Source of the DNA: DASXUX01 sp036504595
GTDB lineage: Bacteria > Planctomycetota > SZUA-567 > H5-PLA8
DNA length: 64,000 bases
NCBI GenBank assembly: GCA_036504595.1
Contig: DASXUX010000050.1
Coordinates: 39,721-103,720, forward strand
Direction: 5' to 3'
Shown: positions 42,591 through 51,177 of the stretch, piece after piece
Layout of the letters: each line of letters starts with the position of its first letter
Numbering within the stretch: position 1 is the stretch's first letter
The notes under the pieces: model-generated
Told to the model about the DNA's origin: nothing
What the model saw: the letters and a program-made list of their open reading frames with translations, nothing else
Databases searched by the model: none
Made by a program: the position numbers and the translations under genes

Positions 42591-43208
42591 TCAGCGCAGG
42601 TGCTCCACACAATTCAGTGTGACAAGTGACGTCCGCTCGCCCCGCCTCTCCAAGATCGTAATCCCGCCCGGCGAGAGCGAAAGCTTCTGGGCGTCAGAAA
42701 AACTCGTTCCCGTGACGGCGGAGATCATCGCGCGAATCGAACCGCCGTGCGCATAGACGACAGCAGGCAGCGAACCGGCGCACACAATCTCGTAAAACGC
42801 CTTCTGTGCTCGCCGCCGAAACGCGCCCACGTTCTCGCCCTCCGGAAGCGTAAAATCAGTGCCGCGCTCGGCCGCGCGCGTGAGGAACTCCGGATCCTCC
42901 TTCAGAACATCTTCATAGCGCTTGCCTTCGAGCGCTCCGAAGTCGATCTCACAGAACTCGGGAACGACCACGTAGCTGAGACCGCGCGCAGCCGCCAACT
43001 CCGCGGCCGGGAGCGCCGCGCGTTGAAGCGAACTGGAGTAGACGATGTTCAGGAGTTTGTCGGCAAGCCAGCCGGCAACGGCGCGCATCTGCCGCTGCCC
43101 GGTCGCAGATAACGGCACATCGCTTCTGCCGGCGATGACCCCCCGTTCGAACACACTGGTTTCGCCGTGCCTGACCAGATAGATGATTTCAGCGTGTTGC
43201 GGGTCCAG
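42591..43208 (-). CDS. cobC: CobC-like histidine phosphatase (alpha-ribazole phosphatase) with non-standard start
   Basis: About 205 residues. The catalytic motif LVRHGET must be included, yet the first ATG or GTG in frame (GTG at 43154) lies after it. Upstream the frame is open back to the TAG of the TPR gene (43227-43229) and contains no ATG, GTG or TTG. The CTG at 43208 has a GGAG element eight bases before it and is my chosen start. Further motifs: YSSSLQRAALPAAELA and VVYAHGGSIRAMI with the second catalytic His. It lies next to cobU, supporting alpha-ribazole-phosphate dephosphorylation; a phosphoglycerate-mutase-like role is the alternative. Confidence 0.83.
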   Translation of the reverse strand: MDPQHAEIIYLVRHGETSVFERGVIAGRSDVPLSATGQRQMRAVAGWLADKLLNIVYSSSLQRAALPAAELAAARGLSYVVVPEFCEIDFGALEGKRYEDVLKEDPEFLTRAAERGTDFTLPEGENVGAFRRRAQKAFYEIVCAGSLPAVVYAHGGSIRAMISAVTGTSFSDAQKLSLSPGGITILERRGERTSLVTLNCVEHLR

Positions 43209-43226
43209 TGGGTTTGCTCCAGTCTT

Positions 43227-45083
43227 CTAGACCAACCTCTGCGACCGGATCGCAAGCAATGAGCGCTGTGCTTCGGCGTTCTCCGGATCGATTTGCAGCG
43301 CTTGCGAGAATGCGGCTTCTGCCTCATCCAGACGGCCCAGGCGCTGCAGCGCACGCCCGCGCCCGCAGGCCGCATCGGAGAGCCGAGGGTCGAATTCCAG
43401 AGCGCGCGCGAAATGCTTCAGGGCCTCCTCATTGCGAAGCACGGACAACGCAGCCAAAGCCAGGTGATGATGCGCCATGCCGTCGCGCGGATTGGCCTTC
43501 GTCGAACTCTCAAAGCGCACGACTTCGGTCCGGTAGCGCCGGTAGCCCTCGAACGCAAAGCGCAAAGAATGATAGCTCACCGCGTCTTCCGGTGCGACGA
43601 TCGTGGCGCGATCGAAGTTGCCCATCGCCTGCTCAACGTCGCCGCTGCGCAGGGCCAGGGCGCCGCGTTCAAACCACAAGCGCGCATTCTCGCCGTGAGC
43701 CTTTGCGGCATTTTCCAGAACCATGCGCGCTTCGTCGCGCCGGCCGTCGCTTTCGAAAAGCTGCGCGCGTAGAACCGCGGCGCGGACGGCCACGTCGGGT
43801 TCGCCCCACGCCGTCGTCGAAGTGGCCGGTATGGAGGCCGGCACGACCTCGCGCAACAACGCGTCCACGGCCTCCGGATCTGTCAGCGGCTTGCGCGTAA
43901 ATCGAGCGCGCGCGACTTGCGCCAGCGCCATGTCGAAGAGCGCTTGGGCCTCGGCGGGAGCGCCGTCCCGCGTGCGGCGCTCCCATGCGGACTGCTCCAA
44001 TTTCTTGAGTGTCTGCTCCACGGCGTGAGCGGTTTCGTCGCGCGTCTGAACGGTCCCCGTCGCTTCGCGCAAACGGCCGAGCAAATCGTAGGCTTCAATG
44101 AACCGCGGCTCGGCAATCAAGGCGCGCAAGTAGCGCTCCTCCGCGCCTTCCAACAGGCCCGCGTTCTCCAGCAGTTCTCCCTGATGCATGTGCAACCGGC
44201 CGACGCTCGGAAACCGCAGAATCGCTTCCGCAATCTCCGCCTGCACCGTCTTCAGGTCGATGTCTTCCAACCCAAGGCTGTGCACGAAGGCGATGTTCAG
44301 CGCCGCTGGCAGGCTGCGCGGATCCATTTCGGCGGCGCGACGGAACATCTGCAACGCCTGAAGCCGCTGCGCACGAAGCATGTAACCGCAGCCCAGAGCG
44401 TTCACTGTTTCGGCCGAGGAAACATCCAACTGCGCCGCGCGCTCCAGGTAATCGATTCGCTCGTGCATCAGCCGGTTTTCGAGCCGGGCCAGTTCAAGGT
44501 TGACGATCGCCTCCGGCGAAGGTCCACGCGTGGGGTCGGCGGATTTTTCCAGAGCGATGGCATGTTCATAGGCCGCGATTCCGTCACGCATGCGGCCGAC
44601 GTCGCAGAGCACGTTGCCGAGATTGTTGTAAAGCGTTGGCCGGCGCGGTGAAAGGGCGATCGCCTGGCGATAATAATGCTCCGCCTCCTTTAGGCTGCCG
44701 CGCCGATAGTAGAGCGCGCCGAGACGGCCAAGGAGCGTCGAATCGTCGGGCGTGCGAGCCAGTTCGGCGCGAAGTTCGGCGATCGCGCGGTCGAGCGGAT
44801 GGATATCCACTCTGCGGGTAGCCGGGAACGGACGGCTGCGCGCAGGAATGTTCGTCTTGCTCAGAGTGGGTTTCTTGCCGGTGGTGGTGTGAGCCACAGA
44901 TGGTTTCCCCTTGGTCTTCCTTTTCGGCACGGATGTCTTCTCCCGAATTTTCCGCGCCGGCGGTGGGGCCGGCGTCCCTGCCGGCCGGCACGGAGGCCGG
45001 CCCCACCCGCGCAACTTGTGCTTAATCCCTTCGGCTTGCTTGCCGCTGCGACTTGAGCTTTTTGATTTTGAGACACGTGCCAT
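43227..45083 (-). CDS. Large TPR-repeat protein
   Basis: 618 residues. The first 95 are basic and Pro-rich, including GWGRPPCRPAGTPAPPP, which is encoded by a hairpin repeat (44962-45008). From residue 95 to the end there are about a dozen TPRs (LGALYYRRGSLKEAEHYYRQA, YNNLGNVLCDVGRMRDGIAA, ALQRLGRLDEAEAAFSQALQ). There is no signal peptide or membrane helix, so it is probably a cytoplasmic scaffold. Its TAG stop is in frame with, and 18 bases before, the CobC-like reading frame. Partner unknown. Confidence 0.85.
   Translation of the reverse strand: MARVSKSKSSSRSGKQAEGIKHKLRGWGRPPCRPAGTPAPPPARKIREKTSVPKRKTKGKPSVAHTTTGKKPTLSKTNIPARSRPFPATRRVDIHPLDRAIAELRAELARTPDDSTLLGRLGALYYRRGSLKEAEHYYRQAIALSPRRPTLYNNLGNVLCDVGRMRDGIAAYEHAIALEKSADPTRGPSPEAIVNLELARLENRLMHERIDYLERAAQLDVSSAETVNALGCGYMLRAQRLQALQMFRRAAEMDPRSLPAALNIAFVHSLGLEDIDLKTVQAEIAEAILRFPSVGRLHMHQGELLENAGLLEGAEERYLRALIAEPRFIEAYDLLGRLREATGTVQTRDETAHAVEQTLKKLEQSAWERRTRDGAPAEAQALFDMALAQVARARFTRKPLTDPEAVDALLREVVPASIPATSTTAWGEPDVAVRAAVLRAQLFESDGRRDEARMVLENAAKAHGENARLWFERGALALRSGDVEQAMGNFDRATIVAPEDAVSYHSLRFAFEGYRRYRTEVVRFESSTKANPRDGMAHHHLALAALSVLRNEEALKHFARALEFDPRLSDAACGRGRALQRLGRLDEAEAAFSQALQIDPENAEAQRSLLAIRSQRLV
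44962..45008. repeat. Hairpin repeat translated inside the TPR protein
   Basis: Ends GTGGGGCCGGC and GCCGGCCCCAC are perfect inverted arms; the core GGCCTCCGTGCCGGCC (minus strand) matches the copy at 15708-15755 with paired compensatory changes. Confidence 0.8.
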
Positions 45084-45302
45084 GGGGGCTCCAGCCTGCT
45101 ACCCGTCTTTACCCTAATATACACGACGGCTGGGGGTCGCGGCGGCTTTTACAGCACGATTGTATAATCTTGGAAATTTTTTCGCAGCGTGCTCCAGCCG
45201 CATCGACTGTTTTTGCGCTCTCCTTATAGTGTGTTTGCGCTGGACCCGCCAAGCGGTGTATATCGCAGCAGAAGCTCACGTGTTCAGGGGAGGGTGCCGC
45301 TC

Positions 45303-46133
45303 ATGCATCGAATCGTCGTAGCCGCGATACTCGCGCTCGTTCCGCTGCTTTGCGTCAGTGCAGAAGTCCAGCCTGCCGACGAAGTTACCGTGAAGGAAGC
45401 GCAGCTTCTGGCTGAAGTTGGCGACCTGAAGGGCGCGCTGCCCTTGCTGTTCCGGGTGCTGCGCCAAGGCCCTTCCGAAGAAGTTCGCAGCGATGCGCGC
45501 GAACACTTGCAGGAACTCGGGCTCACCGCTCAGGAAATCTTCCAACTCGATCCGGCGACGCTTAAGCCCGAGGACGCTGAGAAGCTCTACGCTCGGCTGG
45601 TCTCTGCGCACGCTCAGCGCAAGCGCGATGAACTGGACCTGGAATACGCGCGCGACTTGCTGCACGCCGCAATCGCTCCGCGCGCGACCTCGGCCGGGGA
45701 GATTCAGGTCGATGTGCAGCCGAAAGATGTAGCGAAGGCGCTGGAACTTCTCCTGAACCTGGCGCTCTCCGACAAAGGACACGAATCTTCCCGCAAGGCA
45801 CAGAAGACGCTTGAGGAAATGGGCATCGCCGGACCGAAAGTAGATCTGGTCCGCAAGGAAATCGTCGAGGGCAAGCTGTCTCCGCAGTTTCAGGACGAAA
45901 TGGTCTGCGCGGCATGCCTGCACCGGCTGGAGAAGTACCGGGAATGGGTTGACGAACAGGATCAGGATGCCGAGCATCTGCTGCGCCGGCGAGTGGCGCA
46001 GCGAGCCGGCGGGGCGCTCTTCAAATTCCTGCAAAAGCAGTATGCGCAGTCTCCGCAGTTCAAGCAGGCCGCTCCGCAGTTGAGCATCTGGGTTGAGCAA
46101 ACCGCGCCGCGGCGGGTGGATGAGAAGTTCTAA
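45303..46133 (+). CDS. Exported helical protein of unknown function
   Basis: 276 residues from the ATG at 45303, with GGGGAGGG upstream. A signal peptide (HRIVVAAILALVPLLCVSAEV) is followed by mostly helical sequence with short repeats of the kind KALELLLNLALSDKGHESSRKAQKTL. This resembles the helical repeats of exported proteins in this lineage. C-A-A-C near residue 200 (MVCAACLHRLEKY) is the only Cys pair. It is divergent from the TPR gene across 219 bp, where TATAAT (45163-45168) is a possible -10 box. I cannot name a family. Confidence 0.7.
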   Translation: MHRIVVAAILALVPLLCVSAEVQPADEVTVKEAQLLAEVGDLKGALPLLFRVLRQGPSEEVRSDAREHLQELGLTAQEIFQLDPATLKPEDAEKLYARLVSAHAQRKRDELDLEYARDLLHAAIAPRATSAGEIQVDVQPKDVAKALELLLNLALSDKGHESSRKAQKTLEEMGIAGPKVDLVRKEIVEGKLSPQFQDEMVCAACLHRLEKYREWVDEQDQDAEHLLRRRVAQRAGGALFKFLQKQYAQSPQFKQAAPQLSIWVEQTAPRRVDEKF

Positions 46134-46274
46134 GCCAACCGGAGCAGACGGGGAGACGGGGAGAAACAGCGACGTGGCGGCGTGGCTGAACGTCTCATTC
46201 GGAATGAGTGAAGTGGCGGCGGCGCTCGTCGTGCGCTATTCTGGTCTCTTGACCAGGAGGCATGCCCCGCCGGA

Positions 46275-47180
46275 ATGACCGCTCGAACCACGCTCGCACT
46301 CTGCGCCACAATTCTATTCTGGGCCTCGGCATTCCCTGCGATTCGTCAGGCGCTCCACGGCTATCAGGCCGGGCAACTCGCGCTGCTGCGTTTCATGGTG
46401 GCCTCCATCTGTCTCATCCTTTTCGCACTGATTAAGCGATTCCGGCTTCCACCACTGCGCGATATCCCGCTGCTCCTGGTTTGTGGGTTTCTGGGCGTCG
46501 CCGTCTACCATACGGCTTTGAACTTCGGCACACGTACCGTCGAGGCCGGTCCCACATGCTTTGTCATCAACACGGCTCCGGCATTCACAGCCATTTTGGC
46601 GCGCATTGTTCTTGGCGAACGCCTGCGCCTGTGGGGCTGGGCCGGAATGCTGATCGCGTTTTCCGGCGTCGCCATGATCGCAGTCGCGAAGGGCGGCGCG
46701 ATCGCGGACTGGGGCATCGGCCTGCTGCTGCTGGCCGCCGTCAGTTGGAGCACGTACATGATCATCCAGAAGCCGCTCCTGCGCCGCTACACTGCAACCG
46801 AACTGACCGCCTACTCGATCTGGGCTGGCACGTTATGGCTGATGATTTTCGCGCCGGACCTGCCTCGGCAGCTTTCGCTCGCGCCCTGGCAAGCGACGGT
46901 TGGCGTCGTATACCTTGGAATCTTTCCCGCAGCGCTCGCATACTTCACATGGTCCTATGCGCTATCGCACATGCCCGTTTCGCGCGCGGCAAGCTTCATG
47001 TACATCGTTCCGGTTTTCGCGACGTTTCTTGCATGGCTGTGGCTCGGCGAACAACCGCCCTTGTTGACGGTTTTCGGCGGCGCGGTGGTGTTAAGCGGCG
47101 TTGCAATCGTGAACACGCTCGGCCGAACGCCGCTCAGCGCCGCCGTCCCAAGCTCCACACAAAGCGTTCCCGCAAAATGA
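46275..47180 (+). CDS. EamA/DMT-superfamily transporter
   Basis: 301 residues with ten hydrophobic helices in two EamA halves (LALCATILFWASAFPAIRQAL at the start; LLLAAVSWSTYMIIQKPLL opening the second). The signature LRFMVASICLILFAL is present, as is GLYTSxRAGPTxFVI-like sequence (EAGPTCFVINTAPAF). These inner-membrane carriers export amino acids, metabolites or drugs; the substrate is not predictable. The AGGAGG site lies 14 bases before the ATG, longer than ideal. Confidence 0.9.
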   Translation: MTARTTLALCATILFWASAFPAIRQALHGYQAGQLALLRFMVASICLILFALIKRFRLPPLRDIPLLLVCGFLGVAVYHTALNFGTRTVEAGPTCFVINTAPAFTAILARIVLGERLRLWGWAGMLIAFSGVAMIAVAKGGAIADWGIGLLLLAAVSWSTYMIIQKPLLRRYTATELTAYSIWAGTLWLMIFAPDLPRQLSLAPWQATVGVVYLGIFPAALAYFTWSYALSHMPVSRAASFMYIVPVFATFLAWLWLGEQPPLLTVFGGAVVLSGVAIVNTLGRTPLSAAVPSSTQSVPAK

Positions 47181-47222
47181 ATGCTTCGGTGTAATCCACA
47201 AGAGCACTTCAGGAGGCTGTTC

Positions 47223-48089
47223 ATGCGGAAACTCGTTTCACTCTTCCTTGCGTCGGCGATCCTTTTCCTTGGCAACGTCTCGGCGGCGGATGCCAAGCGC
47301 GACGATTCGGCGGCCGAGAAACTTGGCTGGCGGTTAAGCATGGCGTCTTACACCGTCCGCAAGTGGCCCTTCATGGACGCCGTGGACGCGATCGCCGGAC
47401 TCGGCTTGAAGTACATGGACGTGCACCCCAGCGTGGAGTTCAGCAAGGACAACAAGACCAAAACGGACCACAACATTTCTCCAGAACTGATCGAGGAGAT
47501 GAAGAAGAAGCTGCAGGCCGCGGGCGTGAAGGTGGTCTCTTACGGCACGGTGAACCTGGGCGCGACGGAAGAGTCTGTACGCAAGGTATTCGCCTACGCC
47601 AAGGCGCTCGGCGCCGAGAACATCGTCTGCGAACCCAAGCCTGAACAGATTCCCATGCTGGATAAACTCACGCAAGAATACGGCGTGAATATCGCTCTGC
47701 ACAATCACCCCAAGCCTTCGACGTACGCGGAACCCGAGGCCGTGTTGAAGGCGGTGGAAGGCGCGAGCAAAAAGATCGGATCGTGCTCCGACACCGGCCA
47801 CTGGCAGCGCACCGGCCTGGGCGATCCGACCGAATGCCTGAAGAAATTAAAGGGGCGGATTATCAGCTTGCATTTCAAAGATGTCGTGCCGGCCGGAAAA
47901 GTCTGGAACGATGTGCCGTGGGGCACCGGTCAGAGCAACGTGAAGTCCATGCTGACGGAGTTGAAGGACCAGGGCTTCCGCGGGGTGCTCTCCATCGAAT
48001 ATGAACACGGCACGGGACAGGCGCTGCTCGACGACTGCGCCAAATGCATCGCGTGCTTCGACAAGATCGCGGCGGAACTGGCGAAGTAA
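47223..48089 (+). CDS. Exported sugar phosphate isomerase/epimerase-like TIM barrel
   Basis: 288 residues from the ATG at 47223 with CAGGAGG upstream. The signal peptide (RKLVSLFLASAILFLGNVSA) places it outside the cytoplasm, as often seen in planctomycete-like genomes. AP-endonuclease-2/xylose-isomerase-like motifs: GLKYMDVHPSVEF, NIVCEPKPEQIPMLDKL, IALHNHPKPSTYAEPE, GSCSDTGHWQRTGL and ISLHFKDVVPAGK. The His, Glu and Asp in these strands are the usual metal ligands. Substrate is unknown; likely a sugar or polyol derivative. Confidence 0.85.
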   Translation: MRKLVSLFLASAILFLGNVSAADAKRDDSAAEKLGWRLSMASYTVRKWPFMDAVDAIAGLGLKYMDVHPSVEFSKDNKTKTDHNISPELIEEMKKKLQAAGVKVVSYGTVNLGATEESVRKVFAYAKALGAENIVCEPKPEQIPMLDKLTQEYGVNIALHNHPKPSTYAEPEAVLKAVEGASKKIGSCSDTGHWQRTGLGDPTECLKKLKGRIISLHFKDVVPAGKVWNDVPWGTGQSNVKSMLTELKDQGFRGVLSIEYEHGTGQALLDDCAKCIACFDKIAAELAK

Positions 48090-48090
48090 C

Positions 48091-48241
48091 GTGTGACACG
48101 GGCAGGTTGCCGGAGCGGCTTCATGCTCCGGCAGATTGCCCGTGCAGAGGCGCGCCTGACTCACGGGCAATCCGCGCCGCGAACAGCCGTCGGTCCTTGA
48201 TACCGACGCACTATACGCGGCGCGTCCTGCCCGTGCCACAC
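48091..48241. repeat. 151-bp cloverleaf-forming inverted repeat between convergent genes
   Basis: A closing helix (48091-48106 with 48226-48241, 15 of 16 pairs) encloses three hairpins: 48109-48132 (GCCGGAGC stem), 48134-48172 (11-bp GATTGCCCGTG stem with AGGCGCGCCT inside) and 48174-48223 (GCGCCGCG stem with an inner GTCGGT/ACCGAC stem). It starts two bases after the isomerase stop and ends seven bases before the next gene's stop. Confidence 0.9.
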
Positions 48242-48248
48242 AGGCGGT

Positions 48249-49496
48249 CTATTTTCGCAACAGTTCGTCCATCGTGAACGCTGTCGGCACGACGCGCGGA
48301 GACATGACGTTTCCGTTGGTGATCGCGATGTCCAGCTCCAGGCGATCCGGAAAGAAGTAGATCGAGTGCGCGGCGACGGGCTGTTCGGCGGCCATCAAGA
48401 GTTTGCGCGCTTCCATTAGCCCAATCGGCCGAGATGCTTTTTCCAGAAGATCCAGCCCCTCACTGATTTTGCTGAAGCGGCCACAAGCGACGGGTTTCGA
48501 GCGTACACGCATGTGGTTGGTCAGCACGAGTTCGTCCTTCAACTCGGGCCGGCGAATGTCCACCCGGCGGCTGGACGAATCGAACTCCAGAACGGCGCTC
48601 GGCTGCGTCCCTGTCTTCGCGGCGACAGCTTTGGGCCAGACGAGTTGAAACAGGTTGCCGCACGCCGCTGACTGCAAGCCCGCCATGCGTGCCGCGGACT
48701 CCGCGGGGTCGCCATCGGCCACGCCGATTTCTTCAATCATCCGCCGCAGCAACAGCCCGCGAGAGATTGCGCCTTCCTCTTTGCCGCCCTTGTGCAGGTT
48801 GTAGCCATCGTGAAGGCAAACGGCGAAGCCCTCTGCATTCATCGCGCTGTACTGACCGATCAATCCGGGCCAGCCCACGCCAACCCACGCGCGACGCGCC
48901 GGCCGGCCATCCGCGCGAGCGGAAACGGCTTCGGAGACGAGAATGATCTGGTCGGCGATGGCCTTCGGTCCCAGTGGGAAATCAAGCGAGCGGCCATACA
49001 CGACCTCGCCGCCCTGCGTCCGCGAGCCCCACGCCGCGAAACCCGAGCACGCCGGGCCAAAGTAATCGGCAATGACATTCATCGCGACGATGTCGTCCCG
49101 AGTCAGCGCGCGGCCGAGCGCTTTTGACTTCAGTCCTTCGGCGCCGAGTTTCGCGCTCATCCCCTGAAAGATGCCGTCGAGTTCGGCGCGAGCGTCGGCA
49201 TCCCAGACGAAAGTCTTCCGAGCCCACGGCGCCACTTTCGTTTCGAATTTGGCGGCGCTGAAGGTCGGCAGGCTTTGAATGGCCGCATCGAGATCGTCGC
49301 GGATATCCGCGGCCAGCAGATAGCCTTCCGCAAAGCCGCGCTCGGTCATGTCGTTGCCAGAGAGGCGCAGCACGCGATGGTTTTTAAGATTGACCAGTTC
49401 GCCAGCCAGTGCGGCGCGAGATAGATTGGCGTCTGTGGCGGCGAAGGCGGAGCGAAGGGCGAGAAGCAGGAGTAAGGCGAGAATACAGCTCTTCAC
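48249..49496 (-). CDS. Exported C45-like Ntn hydrolase
   Basis: 415 residues from a GTG at 49496, chosen because KSCILALLLLLALRSAFA then forms a clean signal peptide; upstream ATGs lie in repeat DNA. The probable N-terminal nucleophile Cys is in YFGPACSGFAAWGS, followed by VVYGRSLDFPLGP, VGWPGLIGQYSAMNAEGFAVCLH and NHMRVRS. This is the pattern of C45/acyl-CoA:6-APA acyltransferase-like and phospholipase-B-like enzymes that cleave amide bonds after self-processing. The Cys is not terminal in the precursor, so cleavage before it would be needed. Substrate unknown. Confidence 0.78.
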   Translation of the reverse strand: MKSCILALLLLLALRSAFAATDANLSRAALAGELVNLKNHRVLRLSGNDMTERGFAEGYLLAADIRDDLDAAIQSLPTFSAAKFETKVAPWARKTFVWDADARAELDGIFQGMSAKLGAEGLKSKALGRALTRDDIVAMNVIADYFGPACSGFAAWGSRTQGGEVVYGRSLDFPLGPKAIADQIILVSEAVSARADGRPARRAWVGVGWPGLIGQYSAMNAEGFAVCLHDGYNLHKGGKEEGAISRGLLLRRMIEEIGVADGDPAESAARMAGLQSAACGNLFQLVWPKAVAAKTGTQPSAVLEFDSSSRRVDIRRPELKDELVLTNHMRVRSKPVACGRFSKISEGLDLLEKASRPIGLMEARKLLMAAEQPVAAHSIYFFPDRLELDIAITNGNVMSPRVVPTAFTMDELLRK

Positions 49497-49538
49497 ACCA
49501 TATTCACTGCGCTGACGCAGACCGGGATGGCAAGGCGA

Positions 49539-49592
49539 CCCCTCACCCGGCGCTTCGCGCCACCGTCTCCCCGGCGGGGGAGAGGGTTTCGG
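49539..49592. repeat. C/G-rich palindromic repeat in front of the C45-like gene
   Basis: ACCCCTCACCCGGCGCTTCGC followed by CTCCCCGGCGGGGGAG. The segment is similar in style to 34879-34964 and 54293-54337. It obscures the true start of the minus-strand gene. Confidence 0.55.
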
Positions 49593-49678
49593 GATTTTCG
49601 TTTGCGAAACAGGAAGGCTCATGCAATTCTCCATCGCCAGACTATAACCCGGCGGCAAACGGGACGCCAGAGGCGGAG

Positions 49679-50044
49679 ATGGCAGATCGAGACGGACTGG
49701 GCCCACGCGGCGAAGAGCACGCTTGGGAACTGTTAAGCAAACGCGGCGATAAGCTCGTTGCACGCAACTTCTCCTGCCCGCAAGGCGAGCTCGATATCGT
49801 TTCGCTAAACGCGGAGACGCTGGTGTTCACGGAAGTCCGCGCTCGAAGCAGCGTGAAGTTCGGCACGCCGGCCGAAACCGTGACGCGCTCCAAGCAGGAA
49901 AAAGTGAAGCGCGCGGCGAAGTGGTTCATTGCACAGAACTTCAAGGGCCGCTCAGCCCCGCCCTGCCGATTCGATGTGGTCTGGTTGATTAACCAGGACG
50001 GGGAGATTGCCGAATCGGGGATCATCGAAGGCGCGTTTTACTGA
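49679..50044 (+). CDS. yraN: YraN/UPF0102 family protein
   Basis: 121 residues from the ATG at 49679. The family core is GEEHAWELLSKRGDKLVARNF, then GELDIVSLNAETLVFTEVRARS, which holds the D and E-x-R of a degenerate PD-(D/E)XK fold, and RFDVVWLINQDGEIAESGIIEGAF at the end. Function is unproven; Holliday-junction-like nuclease activity has been suggested for the family. It overlaps repeat DNA upstream and is followed after 16 bp by the PfkB gene. Confidence 0.9.
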   Translation: MADRDGLGPRGEEHAWELLSKRGDKLVARNFSCPQGELDIVSLNAETLVFTEVRARSSVKFGTPAETVTRSKQEKVKRAAKWFIAQNFKGRSAPPCRFDVVWLINQDGEIAESGIIEGAFY

Positions 50045-50060
50045 ACGTACGGGAGGACGC

Positions 50061-51029
50061 ATGGCTAGTCGCAACAACAGCCCGGAAATCGTCTGCATCG
50101 CCAACATCGTGGTGGATGCCGTCGGCGTGTATGTCGATAAAATTCCCGACGAAGGCAGCATGACGCTGTTCGATCGCGTGGAACTGCATTTGGGCGGCTG
50201 CGCCAGCAATCAGGCATTGGCCTTGGCGAAAATGGGACTGAATGTCGGACTGGTGGCGAAGGTCGGCAGCGATGGGCTGGGCGAATTTGCAGCCGCCGAA
50301 CTGGAACGCAACGGCGTGGATGCACGCGGTCTGAAGCGCTCAAAAACCGACTCGACTTCGTTCTCGTTCATCATGGTTCCCCAGAACGGCAACCGCCGCA
50401 TCCTGCATACGCTGGCCGCAAACTCGACCTTCGGTCCGGAGGACATCGATCTCGAACCGCTGCGTCGCGCCAAGTGGGCGAGCTTTGGCGGCCTCGCGAT
50501 CATGCCTTCGCTGGAAGGCAAGAACCTGGCCGGCGTGCTCAAGAAGTTGAAACACTTTGGCGTTTCCACCGCGGCCGACACGGCCGTCAACGATCGCTAC
50601 ACGGCCAAGGATTGGAGCCGGATGCTGGAGCCCTGCTACAAATATTTGGACGTGTTTTTCCCGTCGGAAGAGGAAGCGCGCGCGATTACGGGAGAGCGCG
50701 AGCCGCAACGCATCTGCGAAGTTCTTCGCGAGCGCGGCGTCAAGATTGCCGGTGTGAAACTCGGCGCGAAAGGCAGCGCGGTTCTTTCCGATGACGGCTA
50801 CTTCTATGTGCCGTCGTACAAGGTAAAATGCGTGGACACGCTCGGAGCCGGCGATTGCTTCATGGCTGGATTCCTGGCTGGAATGCTGCGCGGTTCGTCG
50901 CCGTTCGCATCGGCATGGCTCGGAAACGCCGTGGCCGCTCACTGCGTGCAAGCCGTCGGCGCAACGACGGGCATCAAGCCCTTGAAGGATATTCTGGCAT
51001 TCCAGAAGCGCGCCGAATCCGCGCGGTAA
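50061..51029 (+). CDS. PfkB-family carbohydrate kinase
   Basis: 322 residues from the ATG at 50061 with CGGGAGGAC upstream. N-terminal GGCASNQALALAKMGLNVGLVAKVGSD is the PfkB signature 1 region, and DTLGAGDCFMAGFLAGML (about 257-274) is signature 2 with the catalytic Asp and anion hole. Family members phosphorylate ribose, fructose, KDG, adenosine or similar. The locus holds no diagnostic partner, so the sugar is open; given uronate degradation at 6-13 kb, KDG is one possibility. Confidence 0.92.
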   Translation: MASRNNSPEIVCIANIVVDAVGVYVDKIPDEGSMTLFDRVELHLGGCASNQALALAKMGLNVGLVAKVGSDGLGEFAAAELERNGVDARGLKRSKTDSTSFSFIMVPQNGNRRILHTLAANSTFGPEDIDLEPLRRAKWASFGGLAIMPSLEGKNLAGVLKKLKHFGVSTAADTAVNDRYTAKDWSRMLEPCYKYLDVFFPSEEEARAITGEREPQRICEVLRERGVKIAGVKLGAKGSAVLSDDGYFYVPSYKVKCVDTLGAGDCFMAGFLAGMLRGSSPFASAWLGNAVAAHCVQAVGATTGIKPLKDILAFQKRAESAR

Positions 51030-51073
51030 GGCGCGAGTACTTCTACTGTAATCTTTTTCGGCCGCTCCACGGT

Positions 51074-51108
51074 GGCTCTTGGCTCTTGGCTCTTGGCTCT
51101 TGGCTCTT
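51074..51108. repeat. Heptamer array GGCTCTT, five perfect units
   Basis: Five identical 7-bp units in the gap between the convergent PfkB and kinase genes. It is the most regular array in the window, which suggests recent expansion. Confidence 0.95.
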
Positions 51109-51177
51109 AGAAGCAACAACCCGCTTGTGCAGCCAAAAGCCCGCCCAGATTGAACGAATAGAAAGGTGACAGTACGA

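Noticed and set aside
42591..45083. A TPR-CobC fusion through readthrough of the TAG at 43227
   Set aside because: The stop is unambiguous, a GGAG element with a CTG follows it, and cobU next door fits an independent CobC. It is kept only as an alternative.
46093..46278. Small plus-strand frame ending at the EamA start (ATGA overlap)
   Set aside because: It begins inside another gene in a different frame, its residue composition is that of a shadow frame, and no ribosome site precedes its start.
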